17,728 bases of DNA, taken from the NCBI GenBank assembly GCA_019412865.1, contig DXOJ01000411.1, forward strand, positions 1 to 17,728. Reading direction: 5' to 3'. The DNA is from Bacteroides sp. (GTDB taxonomy: Bacteria; Bacteroidota; Bacteroidia; Bacteroidales; Bacteroidaceae). Positions 1 to 7,022 of this stretch are shown piece by piece. Within the stretch, counting starts at the first letter, position 1. Every line of letters starts with the position of its first letter. Below the pieces are notes generated by a model, which searched no databases, was not told where the DNA came from, and saw only the letters and a list, made by a program, of their open reading frames with translations. The translations under genes were made by a program, and so were the position numbers.

Positions 1-93
1 GATACCACCTTGTGCAATCACTTCTTTGGTGGTCATATCGAACAATTTATATTTAATAGATGAACTTCCGCAGTTCAATACCAGAATCTTCAT
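1..93 (-). CDS. ackA: Acetate kinase, N-terminal fragment (gene runs off the window)
   Basis: The reverse strand from position 93 encodes 31 residues beginning [19 protein letters not shown], which is the characteristic N-terminal phosphate-binding segment of acetate kinase (acetyl phosphate + ADP to acetate + ATP, cytoplasmic). The rest of the gene lies beyond the left edge. It follows pta with a 39-bp gap and no visible -7 box between them, so the two are very probably one pta-ackA transcript, the usual arrangement for the acetate branch of fermentation. The identification rests on a short but highly diagnostic stretch; the other members of the ASKHA kinase family, such as propionate or butyrate kinase, are less likely next to pta. 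Confidence 0.93.
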   Translation of the reverse strand, partial: MKILVLNCGSSSIKYKLFDMTTKEVIAQGGI

Positions 94-132
94 GTCGTTG
101 TCGATTTATACTTAATAGTTTATATCTAATAC

Positions 133-1152
133 TTATTTATTCGCTTTTGCTGCAATGGCCTGATTAGCTGTGATAGCAATCATGCGATATACATCTTCGA
201 TAGAACAACCACGAGACAAGTCGTTTACCGGACAGGCAATACCCTGAAGAATCGGACCAACAGCGTCAGCATGTCCCAGACGTTGAACTAATTTATAAGA
301 AATATTACCAACTTCCAAACTTGGAACGATCAGCACATTTGCTTCTCCGGCTACTGGAGAACCCGGCGCTTTGCTAGCACCCACTTCCGGTACAAGAGCA
401 GCGTCAGCCTGCATTTCACCATCCAAATCAAGAGTAGGAGCCATCTCTTTTGCAATCTTAGTAGCTTCTACCACTTTATCCACTACTTCGTGTTTAGCGG
501 AACCCTTGGTTGAAAAGCTCAACAGAGCTACTTTCGGATTTTCAATACCGGCAACGGCTTTCGCAGTCTGCGCAGTACAAATAGCAATCTGTGCCAGCTG
601 ATTAGCGTCCGGAACCGGAGTTACAGCAACGTCACCCATGACCAAAATGCCATTCTTTCCGTATTCAGGAGCATGAGTCAAAAGCAACATAGCACCAGAC
701 ACGCAAGTGATTCCCGGCGCAGTCTTGATAATCTGCAAAGCAGGACGCAATACATTACCAGTAGTGTTACGGGCACCAGCCAACTGACCGTCAGCATCAC
801 CGCTCTTAATCATTAAACAACCAAAGAATAAAGGATCATTCGTTAACTTGCGGGCTTCTTCGATAGTCATCCCCTTCTTTTTACGAAGTTCACACAACAA
901 CTGCGCATATTCTTCGTGTTTCGGAGAAGTTTCAGGATCAATGATAGTAGCTTTACCGATGTTTCCCAATCCCCATTTTGCAGCAAGTTCATTAATTTCT
1001 GCCGGTTTACCCAGTAAAATTAGATCGGCTACTTCGTCTGTCAAAATCATATTGGCAGCTTTCAATGTGCGTTCTTCAGTTCCTTCCGGAAGAACAATAC
1101 TTTGGCGATTTGCTTTCGCACGCGCCACGATTTGGTTGATTAAATTGAGCAT
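133..1152 (-). CDS. pta: Phosphate acetyltransferase
   Basis: This 339-residue protein matches the length of the short, single-domain (class I) phosphotransacetylases without the N-terminal regulatory domains of the enterobacterial enzyme. It interconverts acetyl-CoA + phosphate and acetyl phosphate + CoA in the cytoplasm. Recognisable features are the N-terminal IVLPEGTEERTLKAA segment (residues 19-33), SGDADGQLAG (117-126) and the C-terminal NDLSRGC (310-316), whose Ser-Arg pair corresponds to active-site residues known in the family. The start at 1152 is supported by a -7 box (TACTTTTG) at 1212-1205 on the same strand, leaving a leader of roughly 45 nt. ackA follows 39 bp downstream. An LrgA/LrgB pair is divergently transcribed from the same intergenic region. 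A phosphate butyryltransferase is possible in principle, but the neighbouring acetate kinase and motif set favour Pta. Confidence 0.95.
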   Translation of the reverse strand: MLNLINQIVARAKANRQSIVLPEGTEERTLKAANMILTDEVADLILLGKPAEINELAAKWGLGNIGKATIIDPETSPKHEEYAQLLCELRKKKGMTIEEARKLTNDPLFFGCLMIKSGDADGQLAGARNTTGNVLRPALQIIKTAPGITCVSGAMLLLTHAPEYGKNGILVMGDVAVTPVPDANQLAQIAICTAQTAKAVAGIENPKVALLSFSTKGSAKHEVVDKVVEATKIAKEMAPTLDLDGEMQADAALVPEVGASKAPGSPVAGEANVLIVPSLEVGNISYKLVQRLGHADAVGPILQGIACPVNDLSRGCSIEDVYRMIAITANQAIAAKANK

Positions 1153-1182
1153 AGATATATTGAATATTATTATAAAACGTCC

Positions 1183-1278
1183 TTACAATTTGTAATTTGC
1201 GGTGCAAAAGTACTCAATTTTGCAATATCCACATTACAATTTCGCCTATTTTTCTCTTCCAAGTCTAAAATATTGTAA
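1183..1278. promoter_or_regulatory. TTACAA/TTGTAA element cluster in the pta / lrgA divergent region
   Basis: A perfect 13-bp palindrome TTACAATTTGTAA lies at 1183-1195, just downstream of the predicted pta transcription start. Further copies of the same hexamer are TTACAA at 1234-1239 and TTGTAA at 1273-1278. Four occurrences in under 200 bp, with one pair exactly palindromic, are more than I would expect by chance in AT-rich DNA (rough estimate well below one). This is an inferred operator cluster for an unknown regulator that may coordinate pta-ackA and lrgAB; no regulator is encoded nearby in the window. Confidence 0.4.
1205..1212 (-). promoter_or_regulatory. -7 box of the pta-ackA promoter
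   Basis: On the minus strand the octamer TACTTTTG matches the Bacteroides -7 consensus TAnnTTTG. It sits 53 bp before the pta ATG. I do not see a convincing -33 TTTG at the standard distance; TTG at 1239-1237 is 24 bp further upstream. Confidence 0.7.
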
Positions 1279-1305
1279 TATTTAACACTGTACTCCTATT
1301 TTTCA

Positions 1306-1313
1306 TACCTTTG
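1306..1313 (+). promoter_or_regulatory. -7 box of the lrgAB promoter
   Basis: TACCTTTG matches the Bacteroides -7 consensus TAnnTTTG and lies 35 bp before the lrgA ATG. A -33 element is not clear. It is back-to-back with the pta promoter, so the region 1153-1348 is a divergent control region. Confidence 0.7.
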
Positions 1314-1348
1314 CAGCGTTTTCAAACAAAATCAATAGGTTATTAGTT

Positions 1349-1792
1349 ATGATACGTCAGTGCGCCATTTTATTTGGCTGTTTGGCTTTGGGTGAATTAA
1401 TAGTTTATCTTACGGGTATCAAGCTCCCCTCCAGCATCATCGGTATGCTGCTGCTCACCCTCTTTTTAAAATTAGGTTGGATTAAGTTACACTGGGTACA
1501 GGGATTGTCCGACTTTCTGGTTGCCAACTTAGGATTCTTTTTCGTTCCGCCCGGTGTGGCTCTTATGCTATACTTTGATGTCATTGCGGCAGAGTTCTGG
1601 CCGATAGTGACAGCGACCATTATCAGCACCGCGCTTGTACTTGTCGTTACGGGATGGGTACATCAAATCGTCCGCAAGTTCAGGCTGGCACGTCAGATTA
1701 AGCTGGCGCGCAAACTTCACCTGACGGATTTCCATCTGTCGGAGAAACTGCACCTTAAAGATAAAATCAACTTAACGAATAAAGACAAATGA
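1349..1792 (+). CDS. lrgA: CidA/LrgA family membrane protein
   Basis: The 147-residue protein begins with about four hydrophobic segments covering residues 4-105 and contains the family motifs LPSSIIGM (26-33) and FFVPPGVALM (64-73), typical of the CidA/LrgA family (PF03788). These small holin-like proteins work with an LrgB/CidB partner. In other bacteria the pair has been linked to cell lysis control and, more recently, to transport of pyruvate or other small carboxylates. The coding region overlaps lrgB by 4 bp (ATGA), so translation is coupled. Unusual here is a positively charged C-terminal tail (about residues 108-147) with repeated K/R-x-L and LHL patterns, which makes the protein longer than the roughly 120-130 residues common in the family. 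The start is preceded by a good -7 box. Confidence 0.85.
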   Translation: MIRQCAILFGCLALGELIVYLTGIKLPSSIIGMLLLTLFLKLGWIKLHWVQGLSDFLVANLGFFFVPPGVALMLYFDVIAAEFWPIVTATIISTALVLVVTGWVHQIVRKFRLARQIKLARKLHLTDFHLSEKLHLKDKINLTNKDK

Positions 1793-2484
1793 GCTTCTTA
1801 GAGAATAATTTCTTCCTGTTGGCTATCACCTTCGGGATTTTCTTCTTTGCCAAATTGCTTCAGAAGAAAACAGGACTGGTATTATTAAATCCTATATTGC
1901 TGACCATCGCCCTATTAATCATCTTCCTTAAAATGACAAATATCTCATACGAGACCTATAATAAAGGAGGACATTTGATCGAGTTCTGGCTCCGCCCGGC
2001 TGTTGTTGCTTTAGGCGTACCTTTATATCTTCAATTGGAAATGATAAAAAAGCAGTTACTGCCTATCCTTCTGTCTCAACTGGCAGGCTGCATTGTCGGA
2101 GTTATTTCAGTAGTGCTGATTGCGAAGTTCATGGGAGCTTCCCAAGAAGTAATCCTGTCTCTGGCTCCCAAATCGGTTACGACTCCGATTGCGATGGAAG
2201 TAACCAAAGCCATTGGCGGTATTCCGTCACTGACGGCGGCAGTTGTTGTGGCAGTAGGTTTATTAGGAGCGATCTGTGGTTTTAAGACCATGAAAATCAT
2301 GCGTGTAGGCAGTCCGATCGCCCAAGGGCTTTCGATGGGGACAGCCGCTCATGCTGTCGGAACTTCCACCGCAATGGATATCAGCAGCAAATATGGAGCA
2401 TACGCCAGTCTGGGACTGACACTGAATGGAATCTTCACTGCACTGCTCACACCTACGATCCTTCGATTATTAGGTGTCTTGTAA
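1789..2484 (+). CDS. lrgB: CidB/LrgB family membrane protein
   Basis: This 231-residue, highly hydrophobic protein has the normal length and the diagnostic motifs of the LrgB/CidB family (PF04172): APKSVTTPIAMEV at residues 126-138 and GLSMGTAAHAVGTS at 180-193. Several transmembrane helices are evident across the whole length. It forms a two-component membrane system with the LrgA-like protein immediately upstream (4-bp overlap). Related systems include plant PLGG1 (glycolate/glycerate transport) and the Bacillus pyruvate transporter PftAB, so a carboxylate-transport role is credible. Location beside pta-ackA fits a function in overflow metabolism, but that is inference. The downstream DUF2156 gene begins 56 bp later without a recognisable -7 box, so read-through is possible. 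Confidence 0.88.
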   Translation: MSFLENNFFLLAITFGIFFFAKLLQKKTGLVLLNPILLTIALLIIFLKMTNISYETYNKGGHLIEFWLRPAVVALGVPLYLQLEMIKKQLLPILLSQLAGCIVGVISVVLIAKFMGASQEVILSLAPKSVTTPIAMEVTKAIGGIPSLTAAVVVAVGLLGAICGFKTMKIMRVGSPIAQGLSMGTAAHAVGTSTAMDISSKYGAYASLGLTLNGIFTALLTPTILRLLGVL

Positions 2485-2540
2485 AAACAAAATCTCTTGA
2501 TTTTCCGTTATATAAAGAGTTAAACGCAAAAAGCAATTTT

Positions 2541-3458
2541 ATGATTCCATTTAAAGATATCACATTAGCAGACAAAGACACAATCACCTCATTCACGATG
2601 AAAAGTGATCGCCGCAATTGCGATCTTTCATTCTCCAATCTTTGCAGTTGGAGGTTCTTATATGACACTCAATTCGCAGTGGTCGACAACTTTTTGGTAT
2701 TCAAGTTCTGGGCGGGAGAACAACTTGCTTATATGATGCCCGTAGGCACAGGAGATTTGAAAGCAGTATTGTGGGAACTGATAGAAGATGCCCGCAAAGA
2801 GAACCAGCATTTCTGTATGCTGGGAGTGTGCAGCAATATGCGCGCTGATCTCGAAGCTATCCTTCCGGAACAGTTCACTTTCACAGAAGACCGCGACTAT
2901 GCGGATTATATTTATTTGAGAAGTGATCTATCTACGCTGAAAGGGAAGAAATTCCAAGCGAAAAGAAATCATATCAACCGGTTCCGCAACACTTATCCGG
3001 ATTACGAATACACACCGATTACCCCGGACCGTATTCAGGAATGTCTGGATCTGGAAGCAGAGTGGTGTAAAGTGAATAACTGTGACCAACAGGAGGGGAC
3101 AGGCAACGAACGTCGCGCCCTGATTTATGCTCTCCACAACTTCGAGGCACTCGGACTGACGGGAGGTATCTTGCATGTGAACGGTAAAATTGTCGCATTC
3201 ACATTCGGTATGCCTATCAATCATGAAACATTCGGCGTACATGTAGAAAAAGCGGATACCAGTATTGAAGGTGCGTATGCCATGATTAATTATAAATTTG
3301 CCAACCGGATTCCCGAACAATATATCTATATCAACCGGGAAGAGGATTTAGGTATTGAGGGTTTACGCAAAGCCAAACTGTCTTACCAGCCGGCAACGAT
3401 TCTGGAAAAATATATGGCTTGCCTCAAAGAGCATCCCATGAATATGGTAAAATGGTAA
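2541..3458 (+). CDS. DUF2156 / phosphatidylglycerol lysyltransferase C-terminal-like protein
   Basis: A soluble 305-residue protein with no signal peptide or membrane segment. The opening FKDITLADKDTITSF, the SDRRNCDLSFSNLCSWR segment (residues 22-38) and the second half with KGKKFQAKRNHINRFR (about 133-148) and a GNAT-like core (GGILHVNGKIVAFTFG) are those of the stand-alone DUF2156 proteins common in Bacteroidetes (PF09924). The family has a tandem GNAT fold and relates to the domain that transfers amino acids from aminoacyl-tRNA to lipids in MprF, but MprF's membrane portion is absent here. The substrate is unknown. A GNAT acetyltransferase gene follows after 13 bp, so the two are likely co-transcribed and may act together. 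Confidence 0.75.
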   Translation: MIPFKDITLADKDTITSFTMKSDRRNCDLSFSNLCSWRFLYDTQFAVVDNFLVFKFWAGEQLAYMMPVGTGDLKAVLWELIEDARKENQHFCMLGVCSNMRADLEAILPEQFTFTEDRDYADYIYLRSDLSTLKGKKFQAKRNHINRFRNTYPDYEYTPITPDRIQECLDLEAEWCKVNNCDQQEGTGNERRALIYALHNFEALGLTGGILHVNGKIVAFTFGMPINHETFGVHVEKADTSIEGAYAMINYKFANRIPEQYIYINREEDLGIEGLRKAKLSYQPATILEKYMACLKEHPMNMVKW

Positions 3459-3471
3459 ATCCATTATAAAT

Positions 3472-4488
3472 ATGATGATAAAGGAGCAAGTAAAAGCATT
3501 GTGGAAAATCTGTTTTGACGATAGTGAAGAATTCGTTGAAATGTACTTCAGACTGCGCTATAAAACAGAGGTGAATGTCGCCATCCAAAGTGGCGATGAG
3601 GTAATCTCTGCGCTTCAGATGCTTCCTTATCCGATGACTTTTGGTGGAGAGACTGTACAGACCTCCTATATTTCAGGAGCCTGTACGCATCCCGATTTCC
3701 GAAGCAAAGGGGTCATGCGCGAGCTTTTATCACAGTCTTTCGCCCGGATGTTACGGAATGGAGTACACTTCAGCACATTAATACCGGCAGAACCCTGGTT
3801 GTTTGATTATTATGCCCGTATGGGATATGCTTCGGTATTCAAGTATTCAACTAAAGAGATCGTTTTGCCCGAGTTTATCCCTTCTAAAGAGATAGCGGTC
3901 AGTGTTGTTTCAGAATTTCAGGAGGAGGTCTATTCCTATTTGAATAAGAAGCTTTCCGAACGGGCTTGCTGTATTCAGCACACATCGGAAGACTTTCAGG
4001 TTATTATGACCGATCTTGCCATTAGTGGAGGTTATTTATTTGTAGCCAGACAGGAAAACGAAATCAAAGGAATAACCATTATATATAAAGGAGACAAACA
4101 TATCATTATCAATGAGCTTTGCGCTGATGATAAGGATGTGGAATATAGTTTATTGTATGCGATCAGGCAGCACACCGGCTGCAAGCGCATGGTTCAACTA
4201 CTGCCTCCTGAAGATAAACAGTCTCAACATCCGCTAGGCATGGCACGTATCATCAATGCCAAAGAAGTGCTGCAAATCTATGCCGCGGCTTTTCCTGAAG
4301 ATGAAATGCAGCTGGAATTATCGGATAAACAATTATCTGTCAATAACGGTTATTATTACCTGTGTAAAGGGAAGTGCATGTATAGTACCGAGCGACTGCC
4401 CGGTACGCATATACAGATGAATATTAGCGAATTAACCAATAGAATACTTCAGCCGTTAAAGCCATATATGAGCTTGATGCTGAATTAA
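3472..4488 (+). CDS. GNAT family N-acetyltransferase
   Basis: A 338-residue cytoplasmic protein. The N-terminal half is a GNAT domain: the sequence ISGACTHPDFRSKGVMREL (67-85) is the acetyl-CoA binding motif, with R77-x-x-G80 forming the pyrophosphate loop, preceded by the strand containing ISALQMLPYPMTFGG. The C-terminal half (about 140-338) looks like a second, degenerate acyltransferase-like domain, as in Eis-like enzymes (PF13527 type). The acceptor substrate cannot be predicted. ATG codons occur at 3472 and 3475 and either may be used. It follows the DUF2156 gene after 13 bp and ends only 5 bp before a strong inverted repeat that separates it from the convergent GH105 gene. Confidence 0.75.
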   Translation: MMIKEQVKALWKICFDDSEEFVEMYFRLRYKTEVNVAIQSGDEVISALQMLPYPMTFGGETVQTSYISGACTHPDFRSKGVMRELLSQSFARMLRNGVHFSTLIPAEPWLFDYYARMGYASVFKYSTKEIVLPEFIPSKEIAVSVVSEFQEEVYSYLNKKLSERACCIQHTSEDFQVIMTDLAISGGYLFVARQENEIKGITIIYKGDKHIIINELCADDKDVEYSLLYAIRQHTGCKRMVQLLPPEDKQSQHPLGMARIINAKEVLQIYAAAFPEDEMQLELSDKQLSVNNGYYYLCKGKCMYSTERLPGTHIQMNISELTNRILQPLKPYMSLMLN

Positions 4489-4493
4489 ATTTT

Positions 4494-4575
4494 AGGCACG
4501 GCTTACACGGATTACGCTGTTGACTTATATTAAGGCATGCCTCTAAGAGCTGCGAAACCCGTGTAATCCGTGCCT
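4494..4575. repeat. Intergenic inverted repeat with palindromic loop, possible bidirectional terminator
   Basis: The left arm AGGCACGGCTTACACGG (4494-4510) pairs with the right arm CCGTGTAATCCGTGCCT (4559-4575): 17 bp with one mismatch. The 48-bp loop contains a perfect 10-bp palindrome AGGCATGCCT (4533-4542). The left arm is followed directly by ATTACG, so ACGGATTAC-type words occur on both sides. The element fills the gap between the GNAT stop and the GH105 stop, where a two-way terminator would be useful. Its sequence resembles dispersed intergenic elements I associate with Bacteroides genomes, but only one copy is in this window, so its repetitive nature is inference. Confidence 0.6.
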
Positions 4576-4579
4576 GTAT

Positions 4580-5713
4580 TTATTTATTCAAATAACGAAC
4601 CCGTTCGCAGGCTGCCAATAGAAACGCACCTACTCCAAAATTCGAAGTGGAGTTTGCGTCTACCACCTGACCGGGTATCGCTTTCTCACCAATCGGTTGC
4701 ACATAACCAATCTTGCCATCAGGCTGCAAAGCAACTGTTGAGAGATATTTCCATGCTTTTTCAACCACCGGCTGATATTCTGCAGCATCTAGGAAACCGT
4801 TATTGATTCCCCATTGTAAACCATAGGTAAAGAAAGCCGTCCCACTGGTTTCCGGTCCCGGTGCATGCAATGGATCGAGCATACTGCGTGTCCAGTAACC
4901 TTCCGGCTGTTGACAAGCAGCAACCGACTTAGCCAGAGTACGGAAACGATCTATATATTCCGGACGATACTTATCTGTTTCAGGAAGTTCTTTCAAGACT
5001 TTTGCCAATCCGGCCAATACCCAGCCGTCTCCACGTGCCCAAAAATCCTTTTTGCCGTTCACACTTTTGTGTTTAGGATACACGTATTTTCCATCCCGGT
5101 AATAAAGTCCGGCCTCTTCATCATACATAATACTATCAGCATAGGCGAGGTATTCATGCAGTTTCTCCAAATAGAGCGGATTCTTAGTAATGTTATACAT
5201 CTTTGTCATGACCGGCATGACCATATATAAGCCATCTGCCCACCACCAATAATCATGATTGGGGGTACTCATCTGATATTCCATCACTTCGCGGGCACGG
5301 GCTATTTTCTGTGTATCCGGTTCCATATTATAGAGATCGGCATACGTCTGAAAACAAATCTGATAGTCACCGAAAAGCACATAATCATCACTTTCACCGT
5401 AACTGTACTTCCAGTTTTCCTTATGATCTGATTTTGCCCCTTTCCATTCATTGTATTCCGCCCAGGCTTTCGAGTATTCCAAGTACTCCGGCTGCTTAGT
5501 CAAAAAATAAGCTTCCATATTTCCGGTGTGATAGGCGGCATTATCCCAAAAAGAACGTCCGTGTTCCGGATGATTCGTCTGCCAATAATTATTCACTTTA
5601 TGAATAGTGTTTATCACTTCTTCAGCAGAAGCATCCTTCTTATCCGTACAACTTGCACAGATTGCACCGCCTAGAAAGAGTGCAGAAAAAAGAGTTACAT
5701 ATAGTTTCTTCAT
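4580..5713 (-). CDS. GH105 unsaturated uronyl hydrolase (lipoprotein)
   Basis: The start at 5713 (MKKLYVTLF...) is preferred over an in-frame ATG 13 codons upstream, because it gives a proper lipoprotein signal (lipobox AS-C, lipidated Cys22) and begins 4 bp after the preceding gene's stop. The 377-residue product has the GH88/GH105 (alpha/alpha)6-barrel signatures: FGDYQICFQTYADLY with D116, WWWADGLYMVMPV with D160, and KDFWARGDGWVLAGL (223-237). By comparison with YteR, D116 and D160 match the two essential aspartates. These enzymes hydrate and release the delta-4,5-unsaturated uronic acid left by a polysaccharide lyase; members act on unsaturated rhamnogalacturonan or on unsaturated glucuronate of arabinogalactan. 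It is the last gene of an operon with a GH43 and a BNR propeller protein, the latter a plausible source of its substrate. The lipid anchor suggests periplasmic or outer-membrane location. Confidence 0.85.
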   Translation of the reverse strand: MKKLYVTLFSALFLGGAICASCTDKKDASAEEVINTIHKVNNYWQTNHPEHGRSFWDNAAYHTGNMEAYFLTKQPEYLEYSKAWAEYNEWKGAKSDHKENWKYSYGESDDYVLFGDYQICFQTYADLYNMEPDTQKIARAREVMEYQMSTPNHDYWWWADGLYMVMPVMTKMYNITKNPLYLEKLHEYLAYADSIMYDEEAGLYYRDGKYVYPKHKSVNGKKDFWARGDGWVLAGLAKVLKELPETDKYRPEYIDRFRTLAKSVAACQQPEGYWTRSMLDPLHAPGPETSGTAFFTYGLQWGINNGFLDAAEYQPVVEKAWKYLSTVALQPDGKIGYVQPIGEKAIPGQVVDANSTSNFGVGAFLLAACERVRYLNK

Positions 5714-5717
5714 ATCT

Positions 5718-7013
5718 TTATTTATTTGTATCCATATTCGTTTCCAATACATATATCATTTGAGGCTCAATTTCCGCTGTGCGTTCACCGTCTCCCTGAC
5801 GGGTGTGTTGTACAAAGAGATGCAGTTTCCGCTGCTTTTTCCAAAGTTCCGTATCATGAGAGGGTTCCCAGGCATCCACCGAAAAATCCGTCAGATCCGT
5901 TATCGTCCACTTACTCGTACCCACATCAGTCGCATGTGCCATCGACACACGGCTTCCCCGTTCTTCGTCACGGAAAATATAAAAGACTTCTCCACCTTCT
6001 ACCACAATACGCGGACGGGCAATAGGGATCATTTTCGTACCTCCCCCCTTCAAGGTAAAAGGTGTCTGGCGATCGGTTATCTGCCGTTGATGCCACATCT
6101 TCCCGTCATTCCAGACGATGCGGTATTGAGGAACATCACTGTCGGATTCCCGCCAATAAGTAGCTATATACGGATTTCCTCCTGCATCAGCACTCATGCT
6201 CGTCTGATTAATCAACTCACAGTTTTGAGGTAAACGACAGGCATACTCCGCATTGGACAATTTGATCGGGAGTTCATATCGTTCTCCACTCGTCTTATAC
6301 CAAGTTCCCCCATTATCAAAAGAACGGGCATAACAAATATCATGGTTTGTTTCCACATGCCAGGTCTCGCGCCATACCCATGAAAGATGAATCGTCCCTT
6401 TCTCATCAACATATAACTGCCAATAGGCATTCCGTTTATTTTCTCCGTCGATCAGTATATCCTGCACACGAGTCCATTTGTGTTCTTTCAGCGAATAACG
6501 GTTCATTACCAGATTTCCACGACCCGAAGAACCGGAGCGGTAAACAAACAATAAATCTCCTCCGGATAAAGGATAGAACTCCGGATAGGTGACATTTCCT
6601 TCGTCAACTCCGGTCATGGGCATTTTATCCCCCAGTTCCAAAGAACCGGGAGCAATGCTCCGGCAGTAATTCAATGGATGTCCGTGATGGTCAAAAGATA
6701 CGTGCATGTATCCTTCTCCATCTATCATCATACTAATTATATTATGAGCATCCTTCACATTTCCCTGATATTGGGTGCGATGTAATGTCCATTGTTCCGA
6801 ATCCAGTTTCCGCTTTCCAAGTACCAGATAGCCATCGTTATCGTAATAACTGATATATTGTTCATCACCGTGTGTAACCAGCGAATTATTCCGAAAGACC
6901 GTCGTATTGACCGAAGTACAGCTATACCCCTTTCCCACTTCAACCAAATGCTGGGAACAGGCAATAACGGGAACGAGCATTATTCCGCAAAGTAGTAGCA
7001 GTATCCGTTTCAT
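5718..7013 (-). CDS. Exported BNR-4 beta-propeller protein 1 (GH145 / PL24-PL25 superfamily)
   Basis: A 431-residue protein with an N-terminal signal (residues 1-19 or so; VIAC at 16-19 could be a lipobox, or signal peptidase I may cut nearby). The body is built of beta-propeller repeats: SLVTHGDEQYISYYDNDGYL, DGEGYMHVSFDHHGHPLNY, GGDLLFVYRSGSSGRGNLV, EKGTIHLSWVWRET, GGNPYIATYWRES, GEVFYIFRDEERG. This is the BNR-4 (PF15892) superfamily, which includes GH145 alpha-L-rhamnosidase and the PL24/PL25 ulvan lyases. H48 lies where GH145 of B. thetaiotaomicron is reported to have its catalytic histidine. H90 (DAHN), H110 (FDHH), Y143 (VTYP) and R159 (VYRSG) have spacings like the lyase residues of PL24/PL25. 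It therefore could be an alpha-L-rhamnosidase or a lyase; I cannot decide. It is flanked within 9 bp and 4 bp by GH43 and GH105 genes. Confidence 0.75.
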   Translation of the reverse strand: MKRILLLLCGIMLVPVIACSQHLVEVGKGYSCTSVNTTVFRNNSLVTHGDEQYISYYDNDGYLVLGKRKLDSEQWTLHRTQYQGNVKDAHNIISMMIDGEGYMHVSFDHHGHPLNYCRSIAPGSLELGDKMPMTGVDEGNVTYPEFYPLSGGDLLFVYRSGSSGRGNLVMNRYSLKEHKWTRVQDILIDGENKRNAYWQLYVDEKGTIHLSWVWRETWHVETNHDICYARSFDNGGTWYKTSGERYELPIKLSNAEYACRLPQNCELINQTSMSADAGGNPYIATYWRESDSDVPQYRIVWNDGKMWHQRQITDRQTPFTLKGGGTKMIPIARPRIVVEGGEVFYIFRDEERGSRVSMAHATDVGTSKWTITDLTDFSVDAWEPSHDTELWKKQRKLHLFVQHTRQGDGERTAEIEPQMIYVLETNMDTNK

Positions 7014-7022
7014 ATTTATTTT

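Noticed and set aside
5714..5752. Upstream extension of the GH105 gene by 13 codons
   Set aside because: It would overlap the end of BNR protein 1 and put charged residues before the lipoprotein signal; the ATG at 5713 fits better.
5607..6233. A 208-codon open frame on the plus strand opposite GH105 and BNR protein 1
   Set aside because: It crosses the junction of two well-supported genes on the other strand and shows no domain, signal or promoter.
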